Shown: positions 26,308 through 38,533, counted from the first letter of the stretch. The stretch: 64,000 nucleotides of DNA from Halicephalobus mephisto (GCA_009193035.1 SWDT01000054.1:155937-219936); one strand, 5' to 3'. Notes: generated from the letters alone by a model not told the origin. Translations and numbers: made by a program.

Positions 26308-27366
26308 TATTTTATATGATTCGTGTTAATCTACATATCGAATTCGCTTTTTGGATGTAGTTGCTAGTTTTTTTCGAATGATTCGGCAGAGAAAATCGCG
26401 GATGCAACTTTATTCTACGCTACATTTCCCTCATGTTTTTCCGGTGACAGACTTGAACCATTGTTCTCAAATCCGGCATTTCATCTGGCCAGATTTATCT
26501 GCTTAAACTATGGCTTCGAGTCTTCTGGTTTCCATTCGCCCTTTGGTTTGCGTTATTTTTCAATGTATCCACGGTGTATTTTCTCTCAAGTAATTCATAG
26601 CATCAGACGATCTCTCATTGAACTCCTCGTGAAAGAATTTATCCACTTCTTGTATTCACCATTTAACAGCTGCTCTAAAAGTCGATTACGGTCATTGAAG
26701 AACGACTAATGCTGATCCGACCCTCCATGAACTTTCAATCTACTTTACTATAGCATTTACTGTAGAAAATAGCAAAAAAAAGAATATAATTACTTTTGAG
26801 TAAATTGAACATTTATCGAATTTTTATTTTTTTCAAAAATCAAGTTGAGGAAACGGATCCATGTTGTCATCTTTCATTTTTGCTTTTTTCAGTCACTGAT
26901 AGTTTATTCGATAAATTGATATTATTACAAAAGAGGTGGAATAAATTTTATATTTTTGAAGAAATTTAGAAAAATTTATTTTTAAAAGAATTTTGAAATT
27001 TTTTGATGTTTTTGAAGAAATTCCAAATTTAAAAAAATTTTTAAATTCTAATGTTTTTGAAGAAATTTAAAATTTGGAATTTTAAAAATTTTGATGTTTT
27101 TGAAAAAATTTAGAATTTTTACATTTTTAAAGAATTTTATATTTTGAAAATAATGTACTGATCCGAAATGGTACGGAGTAAACTTCCTACTTGGCTTAAC
27201 GCACGAAGTTTTGGTTATCTCAAGTGGATTTTCCTCACGAACAAGGTAGAAGGTTTTTATGTTTAGAAAAAAACTCAAAAGTTGAATAGCAATCCCCTTG
27301 AATATTTAGGGGTCCCTTCGGGCGATGAACTTTCGGTGATTTTTCGAGTGCACTGTCTGAGAAATC
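26308..27366. other. CREB 3' region and AT-rich spacer
   Basis: 26310-26750 is unique, moderate-GC sequence, probably the CREB 3' UTR. An 82-codon ORF at 26461 lacks features. 26940-27160 is an AAATTTTTGAATTT-rich low-complexity repeat (GATGTTTTTGAAGAAATT repeated about four times). No gene seen. Confidence 0.45.
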
Positions 27367-27585
27367 TCATGGGAGAATATCGGACTTGAAATGGTCAAGT
27401 GATTCATGTTTAATATTGGGGTTGCGCAATTCTTTGTCCTTTGAGTTTTCTTTATATTGAAGTAATACATTAAGAAAATCTGCTCCGAAATTCCTTCTCT
27501 TGTTTTGTCTCATTGTTGTTCGAAAAATCAAATATGCAAACAAAAAGTAAAAGTTCAAAGAAAGCAATACGAAAACCTGCCACAT
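27367..27585 (-). CDS. Candidate 72-residue membrane or secreted peptide
   Basis: ATG-initiated minus-strand ORF with a strong hydrophobic N-terminus (WQVFVLLSLNFYFLFAYLIF) followed by a charged C-terminal half. That layout is either a signal peptide or a single membrane anchor. No intron is needed and no family is recognised. It stands alone in AT-rich DNA between CREB and the CC-domain gene, and could be a chance ORF or an exon of a larger gene. Confidence 0.3.
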   Translation of the reverse strand: MWQVFVLLSLNFYFLFAYLIFRTTMRQNKRRNFGADFLNVLLQYKENSKDKELRNPNIKHESLDHFKSDILP

Positions 27586-27689
27586 CGACTCAAAAATCTA
27601 TTATCTGGTCCTTTTTTGATCTAATGGAACCAGAAACCCTTGTTCCACCGTAAAATCGGGGTTACTGTAACTGCAAACATGAATGAAAT

Positions 27690-28400
27690 TCGTCATCACC
27701 AAAATTACCGTAACTACAAAAAATTATTTTTAGTAACTAATGGATTTTACTTTATTTTTGAAAATGAAGGAAATTATAAAAATAAAAATATTGATTACTG
27801 TAGATATTTTAAAAATCGTTTTCAAAATTTAATGAAGATTACTGTAATTATAAATTAATATATTTTACTGTATTTTTGAAAATGAAGGAAATTATAAAAG
27901 TAAAAATATTGATTACTGTAGATATTTAAAAAATCGTTTTCAAAATTTAATGAAGATTACTGTAATTATAAATTAATATATTTTACTTTATTTTTAGAAA
28001 TGAAGGAAATTATAAAAGTAAAAATAGAAATATTGATTACTGTAGATATTTTAAAAATCGTTTTCAAAATTTAATGAAGATTACTGTAATCATAAATTAA
28101 TATATTTTACTGTATTTTTAGAAATGAAGGAAATTATAAAAGTAAAAATATTGATTACTGTAGTTACAAAGAAGATTGTTTTTGAAAACTAATGGAGATT
28201 AATCATGTAAATAAATGGATGTTACTGTAATTTTAAAAACGAATAAAAACTACCTAGAAATGAACAAACATCATTGTAATTATGAAAATGATTCAACATG
28301 ACTGTAATTATAGAAATAAGTGTACATTATTGCAGTTTCAAAAACGAACAAAGATTACTGTATTCTCGGAAATGTATGAAGATTATTGCAATTATAAAAA
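27690..28400. repeat. Tandem ~118-bp repeat with ATTACTGTA motifs
   Basis: Units anchored on GATTACTGTAG start at 27793, 27911, 28035 and 28153 (spacing 118, 124, 118). Each also has AAATTTAATGAAGATTACTG and a TATATTTTACTGTATTTTT run. Flanking sequence on both sides (27690 on, and to about 28400) holds more diverged copies of ATTACTGTAATTATA. Confidence 0.85.
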
Positions 28401-28409
28401 TAAATGCCT

Positions 28410-29048
28410 TATTTTGTCAGTTGTTTTTTCACTACATGAATGTTTTTTGAAAAATAATCCAATGATGACGACATTCATCGTCGTTTCCACAATTTGGCCA
28501 ATTTTCTCATTAATCGTCAATCACAATGGTCAAGTAGAAAATGTGAGATCGTAGAAGAAGGATTATCGGGGGCCTAGACTTACTGGATGATTAAGAAAAA
28601 CGCTTATGACCATTTTGTAATCGGGTGAAAGTTTTGATTTACTGACCACGACATCAGACAAGAGATGTGTGCATAAAGCTTGCTGTGACCGTTCTTCTAC
28701 ACAAATATTTCATCATTGTCGTATATCTTGTCGATGTAGACGTTGCTCGGAGTCATTATCTTCGACGCGTAACTGTGGTTGTCCGAAATAAGAGATCTCT
28801 CGCCCCTCTCGAAGAAGCACAACCATAAGCATATCTTAAACGTAAAGAGTTGACTCTACTTATTTTAGTCGAAGGCGGTCCGATCGTCCCTCAATCCCTA
28901 AAGCTGTGCGCGAGTTGGTCATCGGCGGCGTGGCCATCGCAAGATTCGCACTCAAGTGCTTTATGCAAACAACCCTTTGTGTCCGGCTAAAATTGCTCAA
29001 AACGATTAGACGACCCAGAGGCCGTTCAGTTTTCACTCAGTCAACGAG
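28410..29048 (+). promoter_or_regulatory. Upstream region of the CC-domain gene
   Basis: Unique sequence of higher GC content between the repeat array and the ATG at 29049. 28720-29040 is compositionally coding-like but has stops in all frames; probably promoter plus 5' UTR. An acceptor-like ATTTTAG at 28862-28868 could mark a UTR intron. Confidence 0.35.
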
Positions 29049-32000
29049 ATGAATAACTCATTGCTTATCGTTCAATTTTTGTTGATAGGTAAAGTTTTAA
29101 ACAATATTGATATATGATAATTATATATTTTTCAGCTTTTGCTTATGCTCAAAACACTCCGGTGATTGGAGGAGCTTGTAAAACGGGCACTGCGGACGTC
29201 CAGATCGGTGGAAAGCAGACTCAATTTTTTCTGAAATGTGAAGCTAATGACGAGTAATTTTATATAATTATTATTCGAAAATAATTCTATTTCTTTCAGT
29301 TCTGAAGATGGAAGTGGTATCTGGGTTGTCAAAAGCCGTGCTAACTCCCCTGCCTCCAACGAAGCTCAACAACATCCCAAGAAAATCCGAAAAATGCAAA
29401 TGAGCAATGTCTGCGGTATTGTTTTTATAATTTTTTTTAAATTTATTAAAAATTTCCAGAACAAGACAGTAATGCTCGAGAAGGCCAATCTTGTACAACA
29501 TCGGAAACTTGCTTGCAACAAAACTACGAAAATCCTGGAACTTATCTTCAATGTGATTCTACACAACAAAGATGGGTGAAACGAAGCTGTCAACAAGATT
29601 TCGTCTTCAGCTTCGAGCACCAGTCCTGCATCGGTCACTCTAAGACGATCCGACACGTTGCTCGTGAGTTTTTGATGGACTTATTCTCGGACACTCGAGA
29701 ACGGGTCAAATCTCTAGAGTTTTCTTTAAATATTGTTTTTAGGCCAATCTGCTTCTGGAGGCGTAATCTGCACATATACCCAATGCAACAGCAACAGTAA
29801 TCCCTGCACCATCGGAACCTGCAACAACGGATATTGCTGCAGTTCTGCCCCGGTCGCTCCCATCTCAGGTTTGAAGAATTCCATTAATTTTTAATTTTTA
29901 AAACTTTCCTTTTTCTATTTTTAACGATGTTACTACCCTACTAATCCCCGTTACAGGAAAAGAAAAGAAAAATCTTAAAAAACTCTCAAAAGTTAAAACA
30001 GAAGTCCTCGGAGAAACAGTAGCCGATTCTCCCATCCCTGCTTCGAACCCGGATTTATCCACAAAGATAAATCCACTTGATCAAGTCCTTGTGAAAGCAT
30101 CTGGCAATGGATGTGCGCTACCGTAACTTTGCCCTTTAGTGGGGTCAAGATGACGATCAGCCTTGTCGATTTCGAGTCGAATTTGAACTAATTTAAATTT
30201 CGAAAAATCTAAAATTCCAAATTCAAACTGATTTCGAAATATTTCAAATTTTAGTCGAATTTAAATTAATTTAATTTAAAAAAATCTATAATTCCAAATT
30301 TGAACTAATTTAAATTTCGAAAAATCTAAAATTTCAAATTTAAACTAATTTGGAAATATTTCAAATTTAAATTAATTTAACCTTCGAAAAATCTGGAATT
30401 TCGAAATATTTCAAATTTTAGTCGAATTTTGAAATATTTCAAGTTTGAGAATCTATAATTTCAAATTCGAATTAGTTTGGAATTAATTTAAATTAAGATT
30501 GACTTGAAAAATCTAGAATTCTAAATTTAAATTAATTTCGAAAAATTTCAAATTCGAATAGAATTTTGAATTAATTTAATTTCGAAAAATTTATAATTCC
30601 AAATTTGACTGATTTCGAATTGAACAAAATCGAAATATTAATTTTATTTCGAAATCGAAATTAATTTTAAAATTTAAAAATCGACAATTCTGAACTTGAC
30701 CTTTTTAACAGTAATTTTCCTTTTTCATGCTTTAAACCTTTCAGTCGGTTGTGCTGCCGGTTTTTCCTCCACGATTAAATGTACTCCTGTCGGTGGATGT
30801 CCTCCTGGATTATTTTGTGATAAAACCGTTGAATTATGTTGTCCCTTGTTGCTTCCACTAACAGTTGTTACTCATTCCAATAAATACCACAGTGATGTGA
30901 AACGAAGACCCATCACGAGTTAGTTTCCCTAAATTTTCGACAAATAATTTTAAAAATTAATTATTAAAAATTTTCAGTAACTCAATCATGTCCACAATGC
31001 AGATCCGCTCAAGTCATCGCCGTCAGTAAGTTTTTTATTTTTTTTAATTTTATTAAAATTATTTAAAAATTGCTAAAATCTTAAAAAACTGAAATTTTTT
31101 AAAATTCCAACAAGAACTAGAAATTCGTGTCGAGACAACTTTTAACCACTCCTCTAATTTTCGAATTTATATGAAATTTTAGGAACTTTTAAAGTTTAAA
31201 ATTCCCCAAAATTTATTTAATTTTTTTAATTTCTCGAATATTTCAAAATTTAATAAAAGTTTAAGATCAAAATTGAGAATTCTAAAAATTTTTAATTTTT
31301 GGAAATTTGCAACAAAGAATTTTACAATTTTTATTTCTAAATTGTATAATAATGTAATTTTTCTTTTTTCAGGATGCCCTGGAGGTGGAATGCCTTACGG
31401 TACTTGCAACAACGGATATTGTTCTGCCGGATATAGCTGCGTCCAATCGAGCAACATGTGCTGTGCTACTAATTCCAATGTCCAAGTTTGTAAGTGTTAA
31501 TTTTCTGAATTAAGTTATTTATTTTTTTCTTTAGATACTTGTCCTGGTGGACGTGTCTCCGTAGGTACCTGTATGAACGGCAGATGTGGATCTGGATATT
31601 CCTGCTTCCAACAAGCGAATATCTGCTGTCCTGCCGCCACTGTCTGTGCTGATGGAACTCAAGCTGCCGGTGCTTGTGTTAATGGACAATGTGGAACTGG
31701 ATTCACTTGTACCAACGGACTTTGCTGTACTTCCAGCTCTTCCACTCCTCGTTGTCTCGATGGAAGTTCTGCTGTTGGAGCTTGTATCAGCGGCCGTTGT
31801 GGATCTGGATACACTTGCACAACTGGCAACATTTGCTGTCCATCTACTACTAGCGGTAAGTATTGTAATGTTAATTGTCAATTTAATCGGGAATATTACA
31901 GTCTGTCCCACTGGACAAGTCTCCATCGGTCGTTGCGTCAACAATGCCTGTCCTTCTGGATACACCTGCGTCGGAACTTACCCCAACAACTACTGTTGTG

Positions 32001-32363
32001 GAGTTGCAACCACTGCCATCACTTGTACCGACTCAGAAGCCATTGGACCTTGTATCAATGGAGAATGTGGAGATGGATACCTCTGTGATACTACCCAGGA
32101 CTTGTGCTGTCCTAACGTTACTGATGACAGTATTGGTCCTTGTATTGCCGGAGAATGCCCTGATGGTATATTAATTCATTTTTAATATATAATAATTGAA
32201 TATTTTAGGCTATCTCTGCGTAAATGGCACATGTTTCCTCAGAGCCGATGGTGGAGTTAATACGGACACTTGTCCTGTCGCTCAGCAAGCAGGGCCTTGC
32301 ATTAATGGCGTTGATTGCCCTACAGGCTTTACATGCTTGGGTGGATTCTGTTGTTCTACCTAG
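29049..32363 (+). CDS. Secreted cysteine-rich protein: chitin-binding plus CC domains
   Basis: Eleven exons, every intron in phase 1: 29049-29088, 29136-29253, 29300-29415, 29460-29663, 29743-29868, 30745-30918, 30978-31025, 31373-31489, 31535-31855, 31902-32165, 32209-32363; 560 residues. Signal peptide MNNSLLIVQFLLIAFAYA. Exon 4 is a peritrophin-A/CBM14 type chitin-binding module (CLQQNYENPGTYLQCD, W, C, FSFEHQSC). The rest is eight to ten repeats of the nematode CC type, CxxG..GxCxNGxCGxGYxCxxxxxCC. The uniform phase-1 boundaries point to growth by exon duplication. Role: probably an extracellular matrix, cuticle or eggshell-type protein, by analogy. The intron 29869-30744 contains a possible extra exon (29957 on) that would end the protein early. 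Confidence 0.88.
29957..30126 (+). other. Possible alternative (premature-stop) exon
   Basis: After a TTACAG acceptor, the phase-1 frame reads GKEKKNLKKLSKVKTEVLGE and ends at TAA 30124-30126. It would replace all later CC domains by a lysine-rich tail of 56 residues. Skipping it joins 29868 to 30745 in frame. Composition is coding-like against the very AT-rich rest of the intron. Confidence 0.4.
30170..30690. repeat. Degenerate AT-rich repeat in CC-gene intron
   Basis: Units of about 60 bp built from AATTTGAACTAATTTAAATT and TCGAAAAATCTAAAATTCCA recur some eight times. No coding potential. Confidence 0.7.
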
Positions 32364-33475
32364 ATTCATCATCATTCAATCAGTGCTTAAATATTAAAAA
32401 CCTTTCCTTTCACTTGCCCCAAGGAGAGCGTGGACATAGTATGTGCAGCGGTACACTTGTTGATACATTAATTTCACCTTGTTCAATGCAGTTCAGTTAA
32501 TTTATTTAATTTATAATTTATTGATTAAATACTCATTTCGAAATGTATTTCCTTCCTGTGAAAGCAGATTTTTTAAAGAAGTCTTCGGCTCACAACATGA
32601 CACAAATTTGATTTGTTCAATGTTGTTCCGTTGTAAAGGTTGACTAACCTGGATTTATTTTTTGCCTTTTTAGTACATGACTGAGCATTTCAATCCTCCA
32701 AATCCCATCGACTAATAATACATCAAGAATTAATTGTTCATTTCCCCGAGTTATTCTGGGATCTCTTTTGTTGTTATAAAATGAATATTTCAATGCAATG
32801 AACCGAGATATATATTATTCGATGATTTTTTGTGAAATTGAAGCAGTGGAAAGTTCATATATCAGATGAAAATAAGGGACTCGTTTAGAGTATACAGGTC
32901 TGATGGAGAATTACCGACGGAGAATCTGGGGCAGTCAAAAACGGAAAAAATTGGGATTTAAATATGCTTTTACGCGGTTTTTGGCAAACCGTTCCTATAA
33001 GTTATTCATTTGTTTACAATGGGTGCGAGTTAGACCAATCATCCCTTTTCTCAGGAAAAAACCAACGCGAGTTATTTTGTCCAATTTGATTTCGACTCTC
33101 GTATAACTTTCATGAAAATTACTTGTAAACGCTTTCCCTCTGGAATATTTTTACGTTTTTATTGAAATTTTGATAATTTAAATGACATTTTATGTAAATA
33201 TTTGTTCAAAAAACTTTGGAAATTGAAGGACAAATAATTTTATTAATAAAAAAGACAAAATAGATAAACATTGGTCTCGAAGGGAACGCGCGGGAGATAT
33301 TCCTTGCTTATGATTCACCGTCTTGATTCCTTGTTGATTTATATTTTTTTTTATAATTTTTAAAATTTTATTGTTATACTTTGTATCGCTTAGGTTATCC
33401 AACTTTAGGTTTTAAAATTATTTCAGACGTTTCTTGTCGCTCGCTTCAATTTTATTGCATTGTTCCTTTAGAAAC
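32364..33475. other. Intergenic between CC gene and RING gene
   Basis: 3' UTR-like unique sequence to about 32800 and then unique spacer with chance ORFs (32903-33106 plus, 33190-33402 minus). An acceptor-like TTCCTTTAG ends at 33471, four bases before the next ATG (33476), a likely trans-splice site. Confidence 0.4.
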
Positions 33476-33768
33476 ATGGACGAAGACTTTTGCACTATCT
33501 GTCATGAGAATATAGATGCAAACAATTGTTTTGTCACTGAGGAATGTGGACATCGATTTGGCACATCCTGTATGGTAACGTATGTTGACGAGGCCAGAAA
33601 GGAGAATGAACGTCGTTATCACGATACCGACGATGAATTGCGTCCTCAGTTAGATATGGTCTGTATCTTGATTTTCCGTATCTCATAATTGGGAAATTAC
33701 AGAGCGTCCATTGCCCTGTTTGTCGGACCTCGTTGAATGACGACCAATTTGCGGCGATTGAAAAATAG
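33476..33768 (+). CDS. Small RING-like zinc protein
   Basis: Two exons, 33476-33658 and 33703-33768 (TAG), separated by a 44-bp intron with donor GTCTGT; 82 residues. The layout is a minimal RING finger: FCTICHENID, EECGHRFGTSCM, an acidic/basic linker, then VHCPVCRTSL. Ligands seen are C6, C9, C23, H25, C31, C65 and C68. In the usual CGHxFHxxC block the second His is a Gly here (CGHRFGTSC), so one zinc site lacks a ligand. If functional it may act as an E3 ubiquitin ligase subunit. The Leu/Asp-rich tail is very short. Confidence 0.8.
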
Positions 33769-34695
33769 GGCGTTTTCGGTGATAATTATTTTATAGCCCA
33801 AAAAAAATATGTTAAATGTACAAATTACATTGTAAATGTATTTCTTAAAATTGATGACGTGTCGTTTTTCAAAATTTGTTTATTTTAGCTAATTTCCATT
33901 GCTTGCATTATCCGTGGTTAGAATTTTATTTGTTATTCTCGATAAAATTCGTTTGAGATCAGCAAACTGTCTCGCTTCCGTTGTCGACATAGGTCGATTT
34001 TATTGCCTCTACACTAATCGATTGTCCTCGCGCACAATTGACTTGATGTCCGTCTTTTTACTGTGTATCCCATCGGAATAACGAACTTGACATTCGATTT
34101 TCAAACTTTCTCTTTCGTAATTTCATATCTGATGCAAGTAGCAAGCTTTGGCAAGTCGGGAAAATTTCGAAATATGTTGATTCATAATTTAATCTTTTGC
34201 CTTGAAAGTACTGCAAAATCCAGGAACCACTGGTTTCATCGTATATTTATTTTACAACGAATATAGTAGGGATTATTTTAAGACCATTTTTCGACCCTGT
34301 TTATGGTTTGCTTTTGAATTCCAAGCGGAAAAGGGACTACTTTTGGCTTTATTCACATACGCCAATCGGTTGTAAATTCCACAATTTTTGTCGACTTTAT
34401 TCATTCTTCTGTTGTTGAAGAAGTATCCTGGAATTTATGGAATTCAACCGCTCGCTCGGGATTTTGTTATAAGCTGAGCTTTCATTGGGAAGTGAGCGTA
34501 AGCTTGCTAACAGCTAACCATACGCGGTCATTAAATTCAGTGGACGTACATTCGTCATACCCTTTGTCGGAGTGACCACTTTTGGCTCTCCGCTTGTTTG
34601 TGTATCCCTATTGCTGTCGTCTTGGTATTTTCACACGTGGCAGTAGTATTTTCCCTTGTGCCGAAACCTTTATTTTTGAAAGAAATTTTTCAAAT
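33769..34695. other. Upstream region of ral-1
   Basis: Unique sequence without repeats. The frame of the Ral ORF stays open back to a TTG at 34582, but no ATG lies there, so I regard it as 5' UTR. Other ORFs here lack support. Confidence 0.4.
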
Positions 34696-35737
34696 ATGAA
34701 CGCGTTTAAAAATTGTTATCGAAGAACTTGGAGCTGGATCAAAATCCGTCTATCGGCAATATGGAATTTCCTCTGCTGGTTAGCAGATTGTATTTTCTGT
34801 TGTGCGTGCTGTATTGACGATGACAAAGCGGATATTGAGAGGGGGATATCTCACATTCATACTTCAGATATTCATCAGACGACTCTCGGTGACGGTCACA
34901 AGAAGTCAATAACGATGGATAATGCTGGAGGGGCTGCAAATGGGCAAGTACACAAAGTCATTATGGTCGGAAGTGGTGGAGTTGGTATGTTATTTTTACT
35001 TAGTACTATTGATTACTCATGATTTCCAGGTAAAAGTGCATTAACCTTGCAATTCATGTACGACGAAGTTAGTTTTTATATCACCTAAGAAGTAATAAGC
35101 GTATTTTTTAGTTTGTGGAAGAATATGAACCGACTAAAGCAGATTCTTATCGAAAACGAGTTGTATTAGACGGAGAAGAATGTTCCGTGGATATATTGGA
35201 TACTGCTGGTCAGGAGGATTACTCTGCTATCAGGTACTTTATTTTCTTGACCTTCGCAAGTAAATTTAATTCTCTTTAGGGATAATTATTATCGGAGTGG
35301 AGAAGGATTCATTTGCGTGTTCTCTATCACTGATGCAGAATCGTTTGATGCTACTAACGAGTTCCGTGAGCAGATTCTTCGAGTCAAGAATTCTGATACA
35401 AGCGTGCCTATTGTGCTAGTTGGGAACAAATCCGATTTGACGTCTGAAAGAGTGATTTCACAAGAACAGGCCAGAGCCAGAGCTGACTCATGGGGAGTTC
35501 CATATGTCGAAACCTCGGCCAAAACTCGTACGAATGTTGACAAAGTGGGTTTTTGTTAACAATTGCACAATTTCCATGAATGGATTATTCCAGGTTTTTT
35601 ACGACTTGATGAGAGACGTTCGTCGTCGAAAGGGAGGCCCACTTGGCAGTAGTGGTGCTGCCGTAGATTCCATAAATCCCGGTAATAAGCGAAAGAGTGC
35701 AAGCAGATCCTGGAAAAAGCACTGCGTTATCCTCTAA
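34696..35737 (+). CDS. ral-1: Ral small GTPase
   Basis: Ras-family switch that drives exocyst-dependent secretion and effector signalling. Exons 34696-34984, 35030-35067, 35112-35233, 35280-35544, 35594-35737; 285 residues from the first ATG. G1 is GSGGVGKSA, the effector loop [19 protein letters not shown] is diagnostic of Ral, then DTAGQEDY (G3), GNKSD (G4) and ETSAK (G5). The C-terminus is basic and ends in the prenylation box CVIL (geranylgeranyl type). The N-terminus is 73 residues longer than the internal ATG at 34915 ([18 protein letters not shown]), and holds a cysteine cluster (CIFCCACC) after a hydrophobic stretch, a possible palmitoylation or membrane patch. Both starts may be used as isoforms. 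Confidence 0.96.
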
Positions 35738-37252
35738 TCCTCGTCCACTTATGCTCTGCTGGTTGCTTGCTTTTTGTTCGATTCTCCGGGTATCAATTTA
35801 AAGTTACCGAACGTTAATACCCTCATTAGCTCTGCTTCTTCCCGATTTGGTGAAGTATCATTGTTTCCTAATAGAACGAATAAATATCTATGTGTGTCAG
35901 GAAAAGATTCTTATGCAAGAATAATCATGAAATCCAACTTGGAAATAATAAATCTATGGGATTTGGTCATTGTCTAAAGATGATTGGTACAGTAATTACA
36001 GTTTGGATTTAAGATAAGATTTCAGAAATTATTCTTTGGAGATACTCCTAATAGGTCTGCATGTACAGAGAGGAATTGAATTAATATTATTTTGTGTTCA
36101 AATCAAGTTTTATGAGTTAATATTTCGGATTCTTTATGTTAATCTCCGATGTCTTAGTATTTTTAGATGATAGAAATATATTAAATCACTTATGAATTTC
36201 TTTGACCTTTTTGTTGATAAATATAATCAGGAATTCGGCTTAAATTAGCTTTTTGTAAAATTTTTAAATACGGAAAGTATTTCAAAAGCAAAGGAAATAG
36301 AAGAGAACAATCCAGAAAGTAGTGAAAATGATTGAAAATATTCAGAATCAAGTTTTCCTTCACCCTTTTGCAAGGTTTTCTGCGTTAGAAGTTTATTTTT
36401 ATTCGCTAACCTTTGCGAAAGGGATCAGTTTATCCTTTCCATTGACGGATTTGAAAGAGATAAATAATCTGTTGGGTATTCTGTTATTTATCATCACGAC
36501 AAACAAAACATTTGAGATTTAAACAATTGATTTAATAATTAGTAGATGAACTTCTATAGATGATTTTCAGTAATTCTTCCACCAACTGTTTAAAAAGCTA
36601 TGATCAACAAGCTTTCCTTTTTATACAAATATTGACCAATTTATATTCTATTGCTTTGCAAGGTAGTGACAGCTGGATTCACAAGATATCCATAGTCAAA
36701 TAGATCTACCGAAATCCGGCATTTTCGATTAATACGTTTTTATTAATATAATTGTGGTTTTTATACTATAACCATCTTCCTCGAAATCTAGTCTATCTTA
36801 GACAACATAACATTTATATATCAAGATCTTCTTATTAATTGGATTTTTGTAATCTTTCTTGTGTGTAAAATTTCTATTAATAGTTATTTCCTGTGAAGTA
36901 TTTTACAAAAAAGTCCCATACTTTCACAGACATGGCATATTGCAAACTCAATAATGAGGAGTTCTATTCCATTTGTTCGCTGCGAGATATCGTCGGTGGT
37001 TATGGAACAATAAATTTCGCGAATGTTTCTGTGATTTAATCGATTGCTCTTATTTTCGTCGGTTCATATCCTTTACACTTCTTTCCTCACATTATATTAT
37101 CAGGGTATTTCAGAAAACAACTCATTAAATATTGTGGGACGCGTGTGCTCGGATGTCCGTTTATTTATATGAGTCGCTAAGCTACGTTGCATAAACTAGT
37201 GTATTTCAGCTTGTTGCAATCGCATCGATTTTTTGATCGTTTATACAAGAAC
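35738..37252. other. Intergenic between ral-1 and SMIM14-like gene
   Basis: 3' UTR-like sequence then AT-rich spacer. Short ORFs (35774, 36322) lack support. A TATTTCAG acceptor ends at 37209, upstream of the next ATG, and may be the trans-splice or 5' UTR acceptor. Confidence 0.45.
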
Positions 37253-37582
37253 ATGTCAGACGATCCTTGTGAATGTGTCTTCAGCCATGAAGCTATGATG
37301 CGAAGACTACTCTCAATTGTAAGTTGGCATCACTGAGAAGCATATGAAACTAGTAATTTTCAGCTTCGCCAATCACAAGAGGAGTGCACTGATGAAGACT
37401 GCGTTGAATCTAGCTCTATTGGGAGTCCTAGTAATGCATTGATAATGATGACCTTGATGGGGGTTTTCGCTGTTGTTATGTTTTTGTCTAGACCCAACTC
37501 TCTCCGACCTAGAGCTCTAGATCCAACCGGGAAACCCCCGAACGATGAATCCGAAGGCCCACCACCTCCACCCATATCTTAG
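37253..37582 (+). CDS. SMIM14-like small integral membrane protein
   Basis: Two exons, 37253-37318 and 37364-37582 (TAG); 94 residues. The N-terminal block DPCECVFSHEAMMRRLLSIL followed by RQSQEECTDEDC closely follows the vertebrate SMIM14 layout (Cys-rich amphipathic N-terminus, RQSQ..CTD), then one membrane span (ALIMMTLMGVFAVVMFL) and a short Pro-rich tail (GPPPPPIS). SMIM14 proteins are ER membrane proteins of poorly known function. The intron falls right before the RQSQ block. Confidence 0.85.
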
Positions 37583-38533
37583 ACGGGTTCCTTAATTTAC
37601 TTCCGCACATTCATTCAACTCTAGTCAATTCCGGCTATCTGTAATGCTTTCAAAGCAGACCGTTTCACGTTTTACGGGCGAATCATCGAATAATGTATAT
37701 ATTGAACGTTTTGGATTTTTCACATCAATTGCTTTGGTTTTTATGAGATGATATAGAATGCTGCAAGAATTATGCCTTATGAAGATGGAGTTAAATATAT
37801 TGCCGGTGATTGAGTGTATAAATAAAATAATCAAAATTGAATTAAATTTATTTTTGGTGTACCAAGGGTGGATCAATTCCCCGATAGGAATCTAAATTGT
37901 AAAGTTTTTAATAAGAAAGAAATACTAAACTCGGGATATTATTTTTAAATCAGTCATATCAAATTCAAACTTTCCCAAGAGTATATGCGGAATCTGTAAT
38001 CCAATCTTGTTGAGTGCTTTTTTGAAACGAAATAATTTGAAATGTCCATAAGTATGGACTAGTGTGTTTTGTTTTTGGTTGTTCTTTTTGAGAACCTAAT
38101 TAACTATCTGTAATCAATACAAGAAAATATATCCAAATGCAGAGAAGAACTATCAAGATTAATAAAGGTACACAGGAAATAAGTGTTTAAAAGCTCGTTT
38201 AACAGATAAATTTACTCTCGATCTCTTAACTGCAACATATGCAATTCTGCACTTTTATTCGGTTTTCTCGTTCCACAAAAGCATTCAACGGAGATTGAAC
38301 ACGGATTCTGAATATATATCTGATAAAATGCAAAATGAGGTATAGCTTGTTTCAGGAAGCTACTTCGAGTCAAGTCCTTTTCCCTAGGAGATGATTAAGG
38401 AAAAAGATCATAAAATTTGGTGTTTAGAATCTCATTTCTGATGGTGGCAAAGATTCCTTCCATCATCTGACTATCTACAGCACATGTGTTCCTGGAATCA
38501 TGGATTTAACTAATAATTCTTTCCGAACCAAAG
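37583..38533. other. Intergenic between convergent genes
   Basis: No coding exon seen; ORF 37625-37876 (minus) is not supported. It holds the 3' ends of the SMIM14-like gene and of the minus-strand G alpha gene. Confidence 0.45.

Noticed and set aside
30696..30923. Separate gene starting MTFLTVIFLF at 30696
   Set aside because: It begins with a non-ATG codon inside a T-rich acceptor tract; the same frame fits better as an internal phase-1 exon of the CC-domain gene.
34582..34695. Longer N-terminus for Ral beginning at TTG
   Set aside because: Non-ATG start and no Ral-like sequence; treated as 5' UTR.
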